64,000 bases of DNA from CAZLMG01 sp964560765 (GCA_964560765.1 CAZLMG010000016.1:37748-101747); one strand, 5' to 3'; numbered from the stretch's first letter, positions 34,086 to 43,949 are shown. Notes: generated by a model from the letters alone, not told the origin. Made by a program: numbers and translations.

Positions 34086-35018
34086 ATGTCCGCAATCCTA
34101 GCGATGTTCCCCGGCCAAGGTTCACAATACGTTGGCATGGGGAAAATTTTATTGGAGCAGTTTCCAGCGGCTGCTGAAGTTTTTGCGCGCGCCGAAGAGG
34201 CGACCAGTATTCCCGTGCGTCGCCTGTGCCTGGAGGGCCCCGAGGACGAACTGCGCTTAACTGCCAATACGCAACCCTGCATCCTGACTGTCAGCACTGC
34301 ACTTTGGACGGTTCTCAAGCAAGAAACCGGCCTTGAGCCCGCTGCCTATGCTGGCCACAGCCTGGGCGAATACTCGGCCCTGGTAGCAGCAGGAAGGCTC
34401 ACTTTTGAAAGGGCTGCTTACTTAGTCCGTCGTCGTGGCGAAGCCATGCAGGACGCGGTACCCGCTGGAATTGGCGCCATGGCTGCTGTGATGAATATGG
34501 AACCCGGTGAATTAGACGCGCTCTGTCATTCGATCAGCAAACCCGACAGTGTTGTCCAGACGGTGAACTATAACTCGCCACAGCAGCTCGTCATTGCCGG
34601 CCACAAGTCGGCTGTTGACCAATTATGTGCCGCCCTTGACGGCCGCGGTGTCCGTTACGTCATTCTCCAAGTGAGTGCCCCGTTTCATTCGTCGCTGATG
34701 ACGAAGGCTCGCGACACCATGGCTCCTCTACTGCATGACACAGTATTCACCAGTAATGCATCACGAGTGATTGCCAACCTTACAGGCAACGTTGAGGGAA
34801 ATTTTGGGCCAGATTTGCTGATACAGCAGATTGATCATCCAGTACTTTGGACCAAGGCCATGGACACCGCCGTCGCGCTTGGCTGCACGGCGTACGTCGA
34901 GATCGGTCCAGGAAAAGTACTCATGGGATTAGCGCGGCGATGCCTGCCGCGCACGGCCAAGATTATTACCACCGAAGATATCGGTGCCGCCATTGAAGAG
35001 CTCAAGCAGCTAGCCTAG
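34086..35018 (+). CDS. fabD: Malonyl-CoA:ACP transacylase
   Basis: Loads malonyl groups onto acyl carrier protein for fatty-acid chain elongation. The 310-residue protein has the FPGQGSQYVGMG start, the nucleophile elbow GHSLGEYSAL with Ser92, and the catalytic histidine in VSAPFHSSLM. The final VEIGPGKVLMGLARR is also typical. It is coupled to rpmF (three-base gap) and overlaps the end of the convergent M16 gene by four bases. Confidence 0.95.
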   Translation: MSAILAMFPGQGSQYVGMGKILLEQFPAAAEVFARAEEATSIPVRRLCLEGPEDELRLTANTQPCILTVSTALWTVLKQETGLEPAAYAGHSLGEYSALVAAGRLTFERAAYLVRRRGEAMQDAVPAGIGAMAAVMNMEPGELDALCHSISKPDSVVQTVNYNSPQQLVIAGHKSAVDQLCAALDGRGVRYVILQVSAPFHSSLMTKARDTMAPLLHDTVFTSNASRVIANLTGNVEGNFGPDLLIQQIDHPVLWTKAMDTAVALGCTAYVEIGPGKVLMGLARRCLPRTAKIITTEDIGAAIEELKQLA

Positions 35019-36391
35019 CCTTTTTGCTGCTTGGGCAATGTTTCCGCCACAAACTTCTTCGCCCAATCGTCTTTGAAGCGATCCTTGGAATAGATGATAC
35101 CAATCCGCATATTGACCAAGAGCTTGTTCGCCAAGTCTTGAATTTTTTCCGGCGTCACTTGCTCAAGCCTACGCGGTATTTCATACAACGGATCGACGGC
35201 ATTTCGATAAAAGTAAGTAGCGGAAATCGCATTCGCGAGTGAGGAGTGCTTCTCGAGAGTTAGGTAATAGTCCGTAGCGTAGAGATTCCGATACTCTTCC
35301 AAATCTTCCGGCTTCAACTTTTCATGCTTGAGTTTGTTCAGAACCACCGTGATCGCTTCCAACGTCTCTTGCGGCTTGGAAGTGGAAGCTGAAATCACAC
35401 CAATACCGACTGAGTACTGAATAACAAAGGAATACACAGCATAAGAGAGCGATCGACGCGTCCGGATCTCCTCGCTGAGCTCCTCATCCAGAATCTTAAT
35501 CAGCATGTTGACGGCGGTTTCATCTTCATTGTTGACCGCCACCGTATCAAACTTCGCCCGAATGTATGCCGTTGGTATATCTCGATTTTCAAAAGCGATG
35601 GCATTTTCCAGCTTAAACGGTGGCGGTACTACAGCTACCATTTTTTCCCGCTGGTCCTTGATCTTTCCAAACTTCTTTTCCAAGTCGGCCAACATCTGCG
35701 CCTTTGGAAACGAGCCGGCCACCGTGATGCTGATCTTGCTTGCGTCCAAAGTCCGCCCATGTAGGGCGATCAAATCCTTGCGCCCCAGCTTCGGTACTTC
35801 ACGCATGATCTCTTCTGGATCGTTGGCAAAGGGATGCCCTCTCTCGTAATAAACCCGATTGACCACATCGTTCACAAAACGACCTGGATCTTGGATGTTA
35901 CCCTTAACCTCAGCAATCAATCGATCGGCGTTGAGTTTGACATCCTCGCTGGTCAATGCAGGTTCTTTAATGATCGCGGCAAACAATTTCGACGTCTCAG
36001 GCCAATGCTCATTCAGAGTACCAATAGAGCACTTAGATGTTTCAATGCCACTACCACAATTCAACTCCAACGCATACTTCTCGGTAGTACGAAAGACTTC
36101 CCGCTTGGCATAGCCTTTGGCTGCCATTGGCATCGTCTGAAACAAGAGGCGGCCAGCACTCTTTTGCCCCGCAGGCAAATCCTTTAGACCAATACCAAAG
36201 TTAACGACCACCTCGAGAATGTCCGAATTCGGAATTTCTCGGTAAATTACCGGAATTCCGTTACTAAGCTTGTGCATGGATGTGAGTTGCTTTTGTGCCT
36301 GAATCGTCTCATTGGAAACGAGCGGAGCTGCGCCCGCTGAGGCGAAAACTGCAATGACCCCCAACAATCCTGCTATCAACTCTTTTTGCAT
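35015..36391 (-). CDS. M16 peptidase-like protein without the zinc motif (non-catalytic partner)
   Basis: 458 residues with a signal peptide (ends near SAGAAP) and the two-domain M16 fold signalled by HKLSNGIPVIYREIPNSDILEVVVNFGIGLKD at the start and FDTVAVNNEDETAVNMLIKILDEELSEEIRTRRSLSYAVYS in the second half. The position of the HxxEH motif is occupied by SAGRLLFQTM, so zinc cannot be bound in the normal way. Paired active and inactive M16 subunits are common in bacteria. The upstream gene, 52 bases away, supplies the active one. Confidence 0.88.
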   Translation of the reverse strand: MQKELIAGLLGVIAVFASAGAAPLVSNETIQAQKQLTSMHKLSNGIPVIYREIPNSDILEVVVNFGIGLKDLPAGQKSAGRLLFQTMPMAAKGYAKREVFRTTEKYALELNCGSGIETSKCSIGTLNEHWPETSKLFAAIIKEPALTSEDVKLNADRLIAEVKGNIQDPGRFVNDVVNRVYYERGHPFANDPEEIMREVPKLGRKDLIALHGRTLDASKISITVAGSFPKAQMLADLEKKFGKIKDQREKMVAVVPPPFKLENAIAFENRDIPTAYIRAKFDTVAVNNEDETAVNMLIKILDEELSEEIRTRRSLSYAVYSFVIQYSVGIGVISASTSKPQETLEAITVVLNKLKHEKLKPEDLEEYRNLYATDYYLTLEKHSSLANAISATYFYRNAVDPLYEIPRRLEQVTPEKIQDLANKLLVNMRIGIIYSKDRFKDDWAKKFVAETLPKQQKG

Positions 36392-36443
36392 ACGTTATCA
36401 CTCCTTGATCGCAGCAACCTAGGCGACGCCAAAGGCCGATTTT

Positions 36444-37820
36444 TTACATTCCTAAATGTTTCTTAACCAACTCTGACGACGTGTCAGCGAGCCCAAGATT
36501 CTTGGCATCTTCTGGAGATAGCAATAGCGACGCAACATACGGCTTCTTGACAAAATATCGCTCAGCGAATTGCTGCACATCTTTCAATGTGGTGGCCTGC
36601 ATGCGCTCAACATAGGTTGAATAATAGTCCAAACCAGCGACTGACCACCAAAATGCCAACGTCTTGATGAATGCACTTGGCTCATTCAGCTCGCGCTTAT
36701 GATCGATCGTCAAAGAGCGATGCACATCATCCATCTGCTCTTTCGTGAAGTAACCCGGCTTGCTCCACGCCACCGACTCAGCAATCAGCTGCTTCTGAAC
36801 ATTAGCTGCGTTCTTTGCCTCGGTCATGGCCACCAGCGTTAGCTCACCGCCATGCCGCTGGGTCGGAAACATCAGACCAGATCCCAGAGTCAGCCCTGAG
36901 TCGACAAACTTTTTATAAAATTTTCCCGAGCGAATGTTCAGCAGCGATACCAGAACATCCGCGATATAGGTATCGTTGACTTCGCCTTCGACGGTGGGAC
37001 CCTTGAAAGTCACGCTCACCTCAGCGTTCATCACGTTCGGACGCGTCATGACATACGAGGTCACGCCGGGGAACTCGGGAAACTTCGGCATCGTCGGCGC
37101 TACCCAACCCTTTGGATTCTTCCATTTATCAAAGTGCTTTTTGACGAGCTGCTGTGCCACCGCAGGGTCAAAATCCCCCGCCACCAATAGGGAAGAGTTT
37201 TGCGGCACAAAAACTTCATCCTTCATCTTCAATAATTGCTCACGCGTCGCTTTCGCGATGATGGGCCGCTCGCCCAGGGGATCACGCCGATAGCCTAAAT
37301 CACCGTAAATGATACGACGATTCAGCCTGCGAACGTCGAAGTTCGGCTGAGCAGCACTGCGATCGTATTCGTCCATGACGACCTTGCGCTCTTTCTCGAG
37401 TTCAACTTGCTCAAGCAGCGGAGTGTCGATCGCGTCGTACATGAACTTCAGGCCTTCCTCCAAAAACGCCGAAGGCATCGTGAAATAGTAGCGGACCTTC
37501 TCCGCCGAGGTGTCGCCGTTAAACGAGATACCCAACTGCCGAATGCGGCGATTATACGCTTCTTGATTAGGGATGGACTTGTTTCCCTTAAAGAACATGT
37601 GCTCCCAAAGGTGAGTAAGACCATTGGTATCCGCCTGCTCGGTCATCGCACCGGCTTTGACACATAAGACGATGGTCACCAGCGGCACCTTTCTTGATTC
37701 GAGGGTGATCACCTCCAGTCCCGAATCCAGCTTGGTTGACTGAACTCCAGTCTGTTGGGACTTCGATGCCGCTCCCATGGATACGGCAGCCGCAAATACC
37801 AGCGCCATGCTTCGTTTCAT
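36444..37820 (-). CDS. Periplasmic M16 zinc metalloprotease (catalytic subunit)
   Basis: 458 residues with a short signal peptide (ALVFAAAVSMGAAS). The inverted zinc motif HLWEH gives His70 and His74 with catalytic Glu73, and Glu151 in KVVMDEYDRS fits the third ligand. The second domain has FKGPTVEGEVNDTYIADVLVSLL. It precedes the zinc-less homologue of exactly the same length, and the two probably form a heterodimeric peptide-degrading protease. Confidence 0.92.
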   Translation of the reverse strand: MKRSMALVFAAAVSMGAASKSQQTGVQSTKLDSGLEVITLESRKVPLVTIVLCVKAGAMTEQADTNGLTHLWEHMFFKGNKSIPNQEAYNRRIRQLGISFNGDTSAEKVRYYFTMPSAFLEEGLKFMYDAIDTPLLEQVELEKERKVVMDEYDRSAAQPNFDVRRLNRRIIYGDLGYRRDPLGERPIIAKATREQLLKMKDEVFVPQNSSLLVAGDFDPAVAQQLVKKHFDKWKNPKGWVAPTMPKFPEFPGVTSYVMTRPNVMNAEVSVTFKGPTVEGEVNDTYIADVLVSLLNIRSGKFYKKFVDSGLTLGSGLMFPTQRHGGELTLVAMTEAKNAANVQKQLIAESVAWSKPGYFTKEQMDDVHRSLTIDHKRELNEPSAFIKTLAFWWSVAGLDYYSTYVERMQATTLKDVQQFAERYFVKKPYVASLLLSPEDAKNLGLADTSSELVKKHLGM

Positions 37821-37866
37821 GGTCTGCTCTCCTGTTGGAATGCTCTGTTCAATAACAACTCAGCCA

Positions 37867-39870
37867 CTAGGGCAAAGACTCAGCAATAATCTCCGCGATA
37901 TCCTTGACGACGACGTTGTCGGCGGCTCCCTTGGCCTTGACTCCATCCGTCATCATCGTCATGCAGAACGGGCAAGCTGTCGCCACTGTATTTGCACCCG
38001 TAGTGATGGCCTCCTCGGCTCTATTTTCATTGACCCGAGTTCCGATGGTCTCTTCGAGCCACATACGGCCGCCGCCCGCACCACAGCAAAAGCCCTTTTC
38101 GCGACTTCGTGGCATTTCCGTCACTGTAGCGTTTGGAATTGCCTTCAGCGCATTCCTTGGCTCTTCGTAAACGTCATTATGTCGCCCGAGGTAGCAAGAG
38201 TCGTGGTAGGTGATATTAGCATCTGTCGGCACCTGACCCGGCTTGATGCGGCCATCAGCAACGAGTTGACTTACCAGCTGGCTGTGATGAATGACCTCTG
38301 CTTGGAAACCAAAGTCAGGATACTCGTTCTTGATCGTATTGAAGCAATGCGGGCAACCGGTGACGATCTTCTTAACCTTGTAGCGCTGCATGGTTTCGAC
38401 GTTTTCGGCGATTTGCATTTGCGCCAGATACTCATTGCCTAGGCGGCGAGCTGTATCGCCATTACATCGCTCTTCATTACCCAAAATTGAAAAGCTGACG
38501 TCGGCCGACTGCATGATTTTTGCGATTGAACGAGACACCTTTTTGTAGCGATCATCGTAAGACCCGGCGCAGCCAACCCAAAACAAATACTCAACGTCCG
38601 GCTTTTCAGCCATGGTCGTCACACCCGTTCCTTTGGCCCAATCCGCGCGTGTATCTGGGGGAAATGCCCAAGGCGTGCTATTTGTTTCAAGGTTTTTGAA
38701 TGTGTTCGCCAACTCTTGCGGAAAGCGGCCTTCTGTCAAAGTCAGATAACGCCGCATATCCACGAATGCCGGAATGTGCTCAATGTATAGCGGGCATGCC
38801 TCCATGCAGGCACCGCACGTCGTACATGACCAAAGTTCATCTTCGGTTTGCAAACCATCGATCATTGACTGCCGCTGCTCTACCGGCAGCGAACTCTCCT
38901 TGACGATCGTTTTCAGGTCTAGCATCAGTTTGCGCGGATCAAGCGGCTTGCCCGTTTGATTAGCAGGGCACTCAGCAACACAGCGGCCACATTCGACGCA
39001 AGTTTGGGAATCCAAAAGTTGTTTCCATGTGAAATCCTCCACCTTTGATGCGCCGAAAGATTCCGCATCTTCTGTAATTTCCAGCGGACGCAAGCGGCCG
39101 CGCGCATGATGGCTGCGAAAGAAGATGTTCGGCCATACCCAGATAAAGTGCTGATGCTTGGAAAATGGGATGAACGTCGTAAATCCAAATAGAATTAGCG
39201 CATGCGCCCACCACATGCCTGCTGTAAACCCCGTTGATTCCGCGCCTAACCCCATCAGTCCGGCGAATGCGGTAGAAACGGGTACCGCAGCTGCATCGAT
39301 GACACCGGTAGCCGACTTGCCTCCGAGAACAAATAACTCCGTCGTCACCAAGCCCAAGATGAAAAGCAAAACGAACATGGCATCACGCTTGGCATCAGCG
39401 CCAAGTACAGCCAACCGCTTTGGTGGCGCAAACAGGCGACGCGCCAGTGCGAAAATAATCGCAGCCATCACGGAAAAGTTACCAAGATCCTGACTGAGGA
39501 GGTAAAAATTGTAGAGAGAGCCGTTGCCCAATATCCAGCTAAAATCAAAACCGGGAATAGCGCCAGCAAACAGGGTCTCGACGGTACCGATCGTCACCGT
39601 GACGAAGCCCCAAAAAATGAAAGCATGCATGATTCCGGCTACTGGGTCCTTGAACATCTTCTGCTGGATGAAGCCAAGACGAACTGCATCAAAGAGCCGG
39701 CGCTGGGGTTGCAAAGCACGATTCTCCTCCTTGCCCTTGCCGACAGCCAAGCGTTGCCAAATTTTCCACAGATTATAGCCAAAGAATCCGAAGGAAGCCG
39801 AAGCCAGCACGACAAAAATCAAACTTGAAACAAGTGCCACAACCATGACTCCACTCGATGGGTTTGACAT
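37867..39870 (-). CDS. Membrane-bound HdrD-like iron-sulfur oxidoreductase
   Basis: 667 residues: four to six N-terminal membrane helices (about 10-260, NarI-like), then two ferredoxin-type clusters (CVECGRCVAECPANQ and CTTCGACMEACPLYI) and two CCG domains (GCAGSYDDRYKK, GCPHCFNTIKNEYPDF, CCGAGGGRMWLEE, ACPFCMTMMTDG). This layout matches membrane oxidoreductases that move electrons between ETF, or another soluble donor, and the quinone pool. No etf or acyl-CoA dehydrogenase gene is adjacent, so the donor is inferred. The M16 protease genes follow on the same strand after 46 bases. Confidence 0.88.
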   Translation of the reverse strand: MSNPSSGVMVVALVSSLIFVVLASASFGFFGYNLWKIWQRLAVGKGKEENRALQPQRRLFDAVRLGFIQQKMFKDPVAGIMHAFIFWGFVTVTIGTVETLFAGAIPGFDFSWILGNGSLYNFYLLSQDLGNFSVMAAIIFALARRLFAPPKRLAVLGADAKRDAMFVLLFILGLVTTELFVLGGKSATGVIDAAAVPVSTAFAGLMGLGAESTGFTAGMWWAHALILFGFTTFIPFSKHQHFIWVWPNIFFRSHHARGRLRPLEITEDAESFGASKVEDFTWKQLLDSQTCVECGRCVAECPANQTGKPLDPRKLMLDLKTIVKESSLPVEQRQSMIDGLQTEDELWSCTTCGACMEACPLYIEHIPAFVDMRRYLTLTEGRFPQELANTFKNLETNSTPWAFPPDTRADWAKGTGVTTMAEKPDVEYLFWVGCAGSYDDRYKKVSRSIAKIMQSADVSFSILGNEERCNGDTARRLGNEYLAQMQIAENVETMQRYKVKKIVTGCPHCFNTIKNEYPDFGFQAEVIHHSQLVSQLVADGRIKPGQVPTDANITYHDSCYLGRHNDVYEEPRNALKAIPNATVTEMPRSREKGFCCGAGGGRMWLEETIGTRVNENRAEEAITTGANTVATACPFCMTMMTDGVKAKGAADNVVVKDIAEIIAESLP

Positions 39871-39972
39871 CCAGTATAAACCGAAGGTGGCCTGGATGAT
39901 AGTCGCGGAGATCGCAAAAATCCATAGTTCTATTGGGATATTAGGAAAAATCTGCCGGTGAAAAACAGCCGC

Positions 39973-40308
39973 TTACCTTGAGTGGTGGTGTTCACGCCGT
40001 CGAGCTGCATTCAGTGATTGGCGGGCGTGAGCCAGCATCAAGTGAGTCTCATACTCAATGCGCGCTCGCCACGCATCCTGACGGATGGCCACCAATTGCT
40101 CGATATGCTCAATATAATCCGCATCCACCAAGGCCAAACGCTCGGCCTCGCCCATGCGTCCGCGCTTTGCATGCAGACGCTTGCGGTTCAGCAGCTGCTG
40201 TGGCAAAAGCTGGCGGAGACGATCAGCAACTTGACGGGACTCACGGGCGACATCGGCTAACCTACCGATGGTGCGCAACAACTGCTCGTGGTTCATAAAT
40301 ACGTTCAT
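39973..40308 (-). CDS. Hypothetical helical protein
   Basis: 111 residues from the ATG at 40308 (GGGA is close upstream; the TTG further up is less likely). The product is almost entirely helical and charged, with many Arg, Gln, Leu and His (ESRQVADRLRQLLPQQLLNRKRLH), no signal peptide and a His-rich end (RREHHHSR). It follows the DUF4175-like gene by 48 bases on the same strand and is likely its operon partner. No family recognised. Confidence 0.5.
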   Translation of the reverse strand: MNVFMNHEQLLRTIGRLADVARESRQVADRLRQLLPQQLLNRKRLHAKRGRMGEAERLALVDADYIEHIEQLVAIRQDAWRARIEYETHLMLAHARQSLNAARRREHHHSR

Positions 40309-40356
40309 AAATCCCAGACTTTCATGACCTTGCAGCACTGCCGTCAATGTATAGCA

Positions 40357-42810
40357 TCAGCGGATGATTTCCAGGAGGTAATTTTCCAAAAGCGCTTTAT
40401 TTTCAGGCTCAGACTGTTGCCAGGTGGATTGCCGAACATCCTCAAGCACATCCTCGCGATAGCGCCGATCAACCTCATAATCCCTTTTGATTTCCACATC
40501 GCCGCCGATAACTGACTGGCCATAGTAACCATCGCCACTCACGCGCCGGCGGCGACCCCGTGAACGTTGCTGCTGCTGCGACTGACTCGCCGCACTGTCT
40601 GCCTGCCGAAGTAGCCGACCAGCGCGATCAGATCCCGACTCAGCATCGACAAACTTACCTTCATTACCACTCTGCAGCGTACCCTCCATGAATTCCGCCG
40701 CTACCTTAATTCGTTCGCTAGCCAACGGCGACAAGGCACGCAACTGCGCTTCCAACTGCTTTGTTCCTCGAATATTGGTATTTTGCTCCATCCGGGTCAT
40801 AGCCCATTGCTGCGCCAATTCGCTTGCTGGTCGCTGCGCGGCGCGGTCCAGTTGCGATGAGACTTGCCCTTGTCGCTTCTGCAATTCTTTCAGAACATTG
40901 CGAGCATTCGCCAATCCCTCTTGGCGCTTTTCCTCTTGTTCCTGCCGATCCTGCTCTTCCGCCTTTTCTAGCTCTTCGATCCACTCCCGGTATGCGACCG
41001 CCACTTTAGAAAGTTGCTGCAGAGAATTATCATCCGCATCTTGACTAGCCTTCACATCGTTAGCGTCGACCGCGTTCAGGACCTCATGAAACGGGCGCCG
41101 CTTGCTGATTCGCGGCCAGCTAGCTGGCAGGCGATCGGATCCCAAGCGCTCGGTTCGCAAAGTCCAACGCTTGTGACGTTCATCCAAAAATTGCGAGATC
41201 CGCTTAGTTACACTTCGTACCTGAACGGGACGAGTTGTACGACTCTGCTCGATCAAGCGCGAAAGCCCACGAATAGCGACGAAAAAATCCCGGTCGCGCT
41301 CCTTATCGTCCAGAATCTCATGCTCAAACAAAAACTCATTTAACTCGCCAGAGAGCTGCAGCAGTTGATCACCCTCGACATTCTTGGCGACGATCTCTCT
41401 AACTGACTGCCGGAACTGATGCAACCCAACTCGATCCAGCCCATCAAAAAATGGGGAATCATCTGATCGAGCTATCGCCTCTTCGGCCAATTGCACTGCA
41501 TTGTCGTCGAGTGCGGACTTCTTTTCCGTGATAGCGCTATCCACCGATGTCTTAAGCTTGCGCAGAGCGTCAAGCGTCTGGCGGTATCGACCATATGCGC
41601 TGGCGGACGTCAGGCGAATGCCCTCACTTCGGCCAATGAGCGGCTGTGGTATAGCACGATCAATAGCTTCAGCAAAGATTTCTACCTCTGCCAAATCTGC
41701 TTCAAGGTACGGTTCCAAGATCACACTGTAGTCCAGCGCCAACTCAAATTTGTCGTCACTCATCACATTGCTAACAACTTCTGAGGACGGCTTGCCACCC
41801 GCAGAAATGATCAACCGAACTAATTGCAAAGGGTTCTCGGCTTTGACGTTCATTTTGAGACGCAGAGGCTTATCGTCGGGCCAAGGATCACGCATTTGCG
41901 GCTCGGCAATGGCTAGCCTGACTTTCGGTATCGGCAATTGACGTACTTTAACTCGTGCGACAGGCTCACCTCCCCCGACCGCTGGCAGGGTAATAGAGAC
42001 ATCTTCGCTAACTACAAACGAAATGCCGAAGGCTCGTGTTGGCTCATGTGGATCCGAACTAGAATCTTCGGGCGTCATCTGGAAGCTCTGCAGAATCTCG
42101 TCACCCGACTCCTGAGACAAACGTCGAAGTTCGACGATGTGTTTTTCATTCGGAGCGCCAAGTGCCTCAATTCGAACCATATTCTGCGCCAATAGCTCGA
42201 TATTCGCAGGCGAGGAGGAACTGAGTTTGTAGGACTTTGGTTGATTTTCTTGAGCGAGACCATCCACCACTTCCAAACGCGCTCCCCAAGACAACCTCGA
42301 CACGACGCCCCTGGCACCAGACCAAGCTTGTGTGACCGCCAGGGGAGCGGATACGGACAGCAGCAATAGCAAAAGGAGGGGAAGTGCCGTAGTGCTGAGA
42401 TCTCGTCGCAACCGCCATCGTTCGTGTTCTCGGCAAGAGTCAATGGCACGACGCAACGGCTGATCCCACTCCACAAGCTGCGCAGTCGTAGGCTCAGCGT
42501 TCAGCATGGAAAACGGCGCCGTCGTAGTCTGATTGTGAGAGACCTCCAGAGCCATGAGGAGCTCTTCGTTGTTCAGCCTTGGGCGGCGACTGGGCCAACT
42601 CGTCACGGCCACAACGATGAGAGTCGTCGCCAAGACGATCAGTTGATCGATGTCATCGCCTGCTTCAAGTAGCTGCCAAATGCTCGATATGAGGAGCGAG
42701 AAAAGCGCCGCCCGCACCAGAGCGATCATAGCCATCAGGCGATAATTCGAACTGCGCAGCCCATTGATACACGCCACGGTAGACTGAACTGAGGCCGCAT
42801 TCACATTCAT
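40357..42810 (-). CDS. DUF4175-like membrane protein with long coiled-coil region
   Basis: 817 residues. Two N-terminal membrane helices (about 26-65) and a third near 140-165 (LPLLLLLLLSVSAPLAV) frame a small domain with NNEELLMALEVSHN, followed by a large extracytoplasmic beta-rich part (about 170-400), and then about 350 residues of charged helix with coiled coil (EELEKAEEQDRQEQEEKRQEG). This resembles DUF4175/TIGR02302-type proteins, often encoded near MoxR-VWA-type genes, but none are here. The C-terminus is Gln/Arg-rich. AAGGA lies six bases before the ATG. Function unknown. Confidence 0.72.
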   Translation of the reverse strand: MNVNAASVQSTVACINGLRSSNYRLMAMIALVRAALFSLLISSIWQLLEAGDDIDQLIVLATTLIVVAVTSWPSRRPRLNNEELLMALEVSHNQTTTAPFSMLNAEPTTAQLVEWDQPLRRAIDSCREHERWRLRRDLSTTALPLLLLLLLSVSAPLAVTQAWSGARGVVSRLSWGARLEVVDGLAQENQPKSYKLSSSSPANIELLAQNMVRIEALGAPNEKHIVELRRLSQESGDEILQSFQMTPEDSSSDPHEPTRAFGISFVVSEDVSITLPAVGGGEPVARVKVRQLPIPKVRLAIAEPQMRDPWPDDKPLRLKMNVKAENPLQLVRLIISAGGKPSSEVVSNVMSDDKFELALDYSVILEPYLEADLAEVEIFAEAIDRAIPQPLIGRSEGIRLTSASAYGRYRQTLDALRKLKTSVDSAITEKKSALDDNAVQLAEEAIARSDDSPFFDGLDRVGLHQFRQSVREIVAKNVEGDQLLQLSGELNEFLFEHEILDDKERDRDFFVAIRGLSRLIEQSRTTRPVQVRSVTKRISQFLDERHKRWTLRTERLGSDRLPASWPRISKRRPFHEVLNAVDANDVKASQDADDNSLQQLSKVAVAYREWIEELEKAEEQDRQEQEEKRQEGLANARNVLKELQKRQGQVSSQLDRAAQRPASELAQQWAMTRMEQNTNIRGTKQLEAQLRALSPLASERIKVAAEFMEGTLQSGNEGKFVDAESGSDRAGRLLRQADSAASQSQQQQRSRGRRRRVSGDGYYGQSVIGGDVEIKRDYEVDRRYREDVLEDVRQSTWQQSEPENKALLENYLLEIIR

Positions 42811-42825
42811 TCCTGGTCCTTACAG

Positions 42826-43872
42826 CTAAGCGAGAGACTCAAGCCAGGGAAGCATTGCATTTAAAACGGAACTGCGCGATTCCTGACCCTCTGTCAGCAA
42901 ATGATGACCACCCGACTCGAGAGGAATGACATGCAGCTTAGCACCACGGAAAACCGCCTTCTGAATGTCTTCGAGAATCGAATAATCACATACATTATCT
43001 GCCAATGAGTACACGAATAGACTGGGCGCTCGGAAACCGAAGAAGCGCTCGCGCAGATTCGACATGGCGTTCAACAGTTCATTAGCAAAATTTGCGGTAA
43101 TAGCCAGCGATTGAGTATCCGTCAGACTCTCGATGATGCTGGCCCTATCCTGCGAGATCACACTTGTGAAACGTGGAGTCACCCCCGGAGGCAAACGCAT
43201 GGTGGGCGCAATCTCCGACATGGATTTGATAAAGAAGCGCTTGGCAAACGCAATTCCATGCGCCAGCTGGAAGCATGGAGAGCAAAACACACAACCTACC
43301 ACCAACTTGGGATGCATTTCCTGAAAATATGCCAGTATGAGCGCACCAACCCCTTGCCCGACTAAGATGGGAAGGCGATTACCTTCCTGATGTCGCACCC
43401 AAGCCACGACCTGCAAGAGATCGCTGACTAGAGTTTCAAACTTTGGAATGTGACCAACCATTCGTCCCGATCGGCCATGACCACGCAGATCGAATCCGTA
43501 GACACTAATACCCTGAGCGACAAGTTGCTTTGCCGTATCCCTATATAGAGAGATGCTTTCACCGATATCGTGCACGACCAAGATCGGTCGCCTTTCCGAA
43601 CCCGGCGCCAGCCATCCCTTGACGTACACTTCGGTTCCCATATGATCGACGGGGCAAGAACAAACAACGGCATTTTGACCGCCCGGATCGCGATCTGGGG
43701 ATGGAATATCGCCTTGCCCTGGTAATCCCGATGGCTTCGCTTGCGGATTTGCAGAAATAGGCGGTGAGATCGAAGACTTTTCGCTCGTGACGGTGCCGGC
43801 AGAAAATCGCACGTTCGTACGAGATTCCGGATCGAAGTCGTCCTCGTCTTCCCAGTCATATGGTGGCGGCAC
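42826..43872 (-). CDS. Alpha/beta hydrolase-fold protein lacking the nucleophilic serine
   Basis: 348 residues, GTG start. About 65 disordered N-terminal residues precede a serine-aminopeptidase/lysophospholipase-type fold: PILVVHDIGES, VYGFDLRGHGRSGRM, and the elbow region PILVGQGVGALILAYF. In active relatives the elbow is GHSMG; here the sequence is G-Q-G-V-G, so Gly174 replaces the nucleophile, while the candidate acid (SLADNVCDYS) and histidine (SGGHHLLTEG) remain. The enzyme is therefore either inactive or uses another mechanism. It heads the operon with the DUF4175-like gene (15-base gap). Confidence 0.82.
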   Translation of the reverse strand: MPPPYDWEDEDDFDPESRTNVRFSAGTVTSEKSSISPPISANPQAKPSGLPGQGDIPSPDRDPGGQNAVVCSCPVDHMGTEVYVKGWLAPGSERRPILVVHDIGESISLYRDTAKQLVAQGISVYGFDLRGHGRSGRMVGHIPKFETLVSDLLQVVAWVRHQEGNRLPILVGQGVGALILAYFQEMHPKLVVGCVFCSPCFQLAHGIAFAKRFFIKSMSEIAPTMRLPPGVTPRFTSVISQDRASIIESLTDTQSLAITANFANELLNAMSNLRERFFGFRAPSLFVYSLADNVCDYSILEDIQKAVFRGAKLHVIPLESGGHHLLTEGQESRSSVLNAMLPWLESLA

Positions 43873-43949
43873 GGGTATTTCTCACAAAAGACATGCACTA
43901 AGATTGTAGCACCGATCGCATGCAGGCTGGAACGAGATGCAGCAAGGGT

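Noticed and set aside
35003..35033. Eight-base inverted repeat at the fabD/M16 junction as a terminator
   Set aside because: CAAGCAGC/GCTGCTTG has no T-run after it on either strand and is largely explained by both genes ending in Lys-Gln codons.
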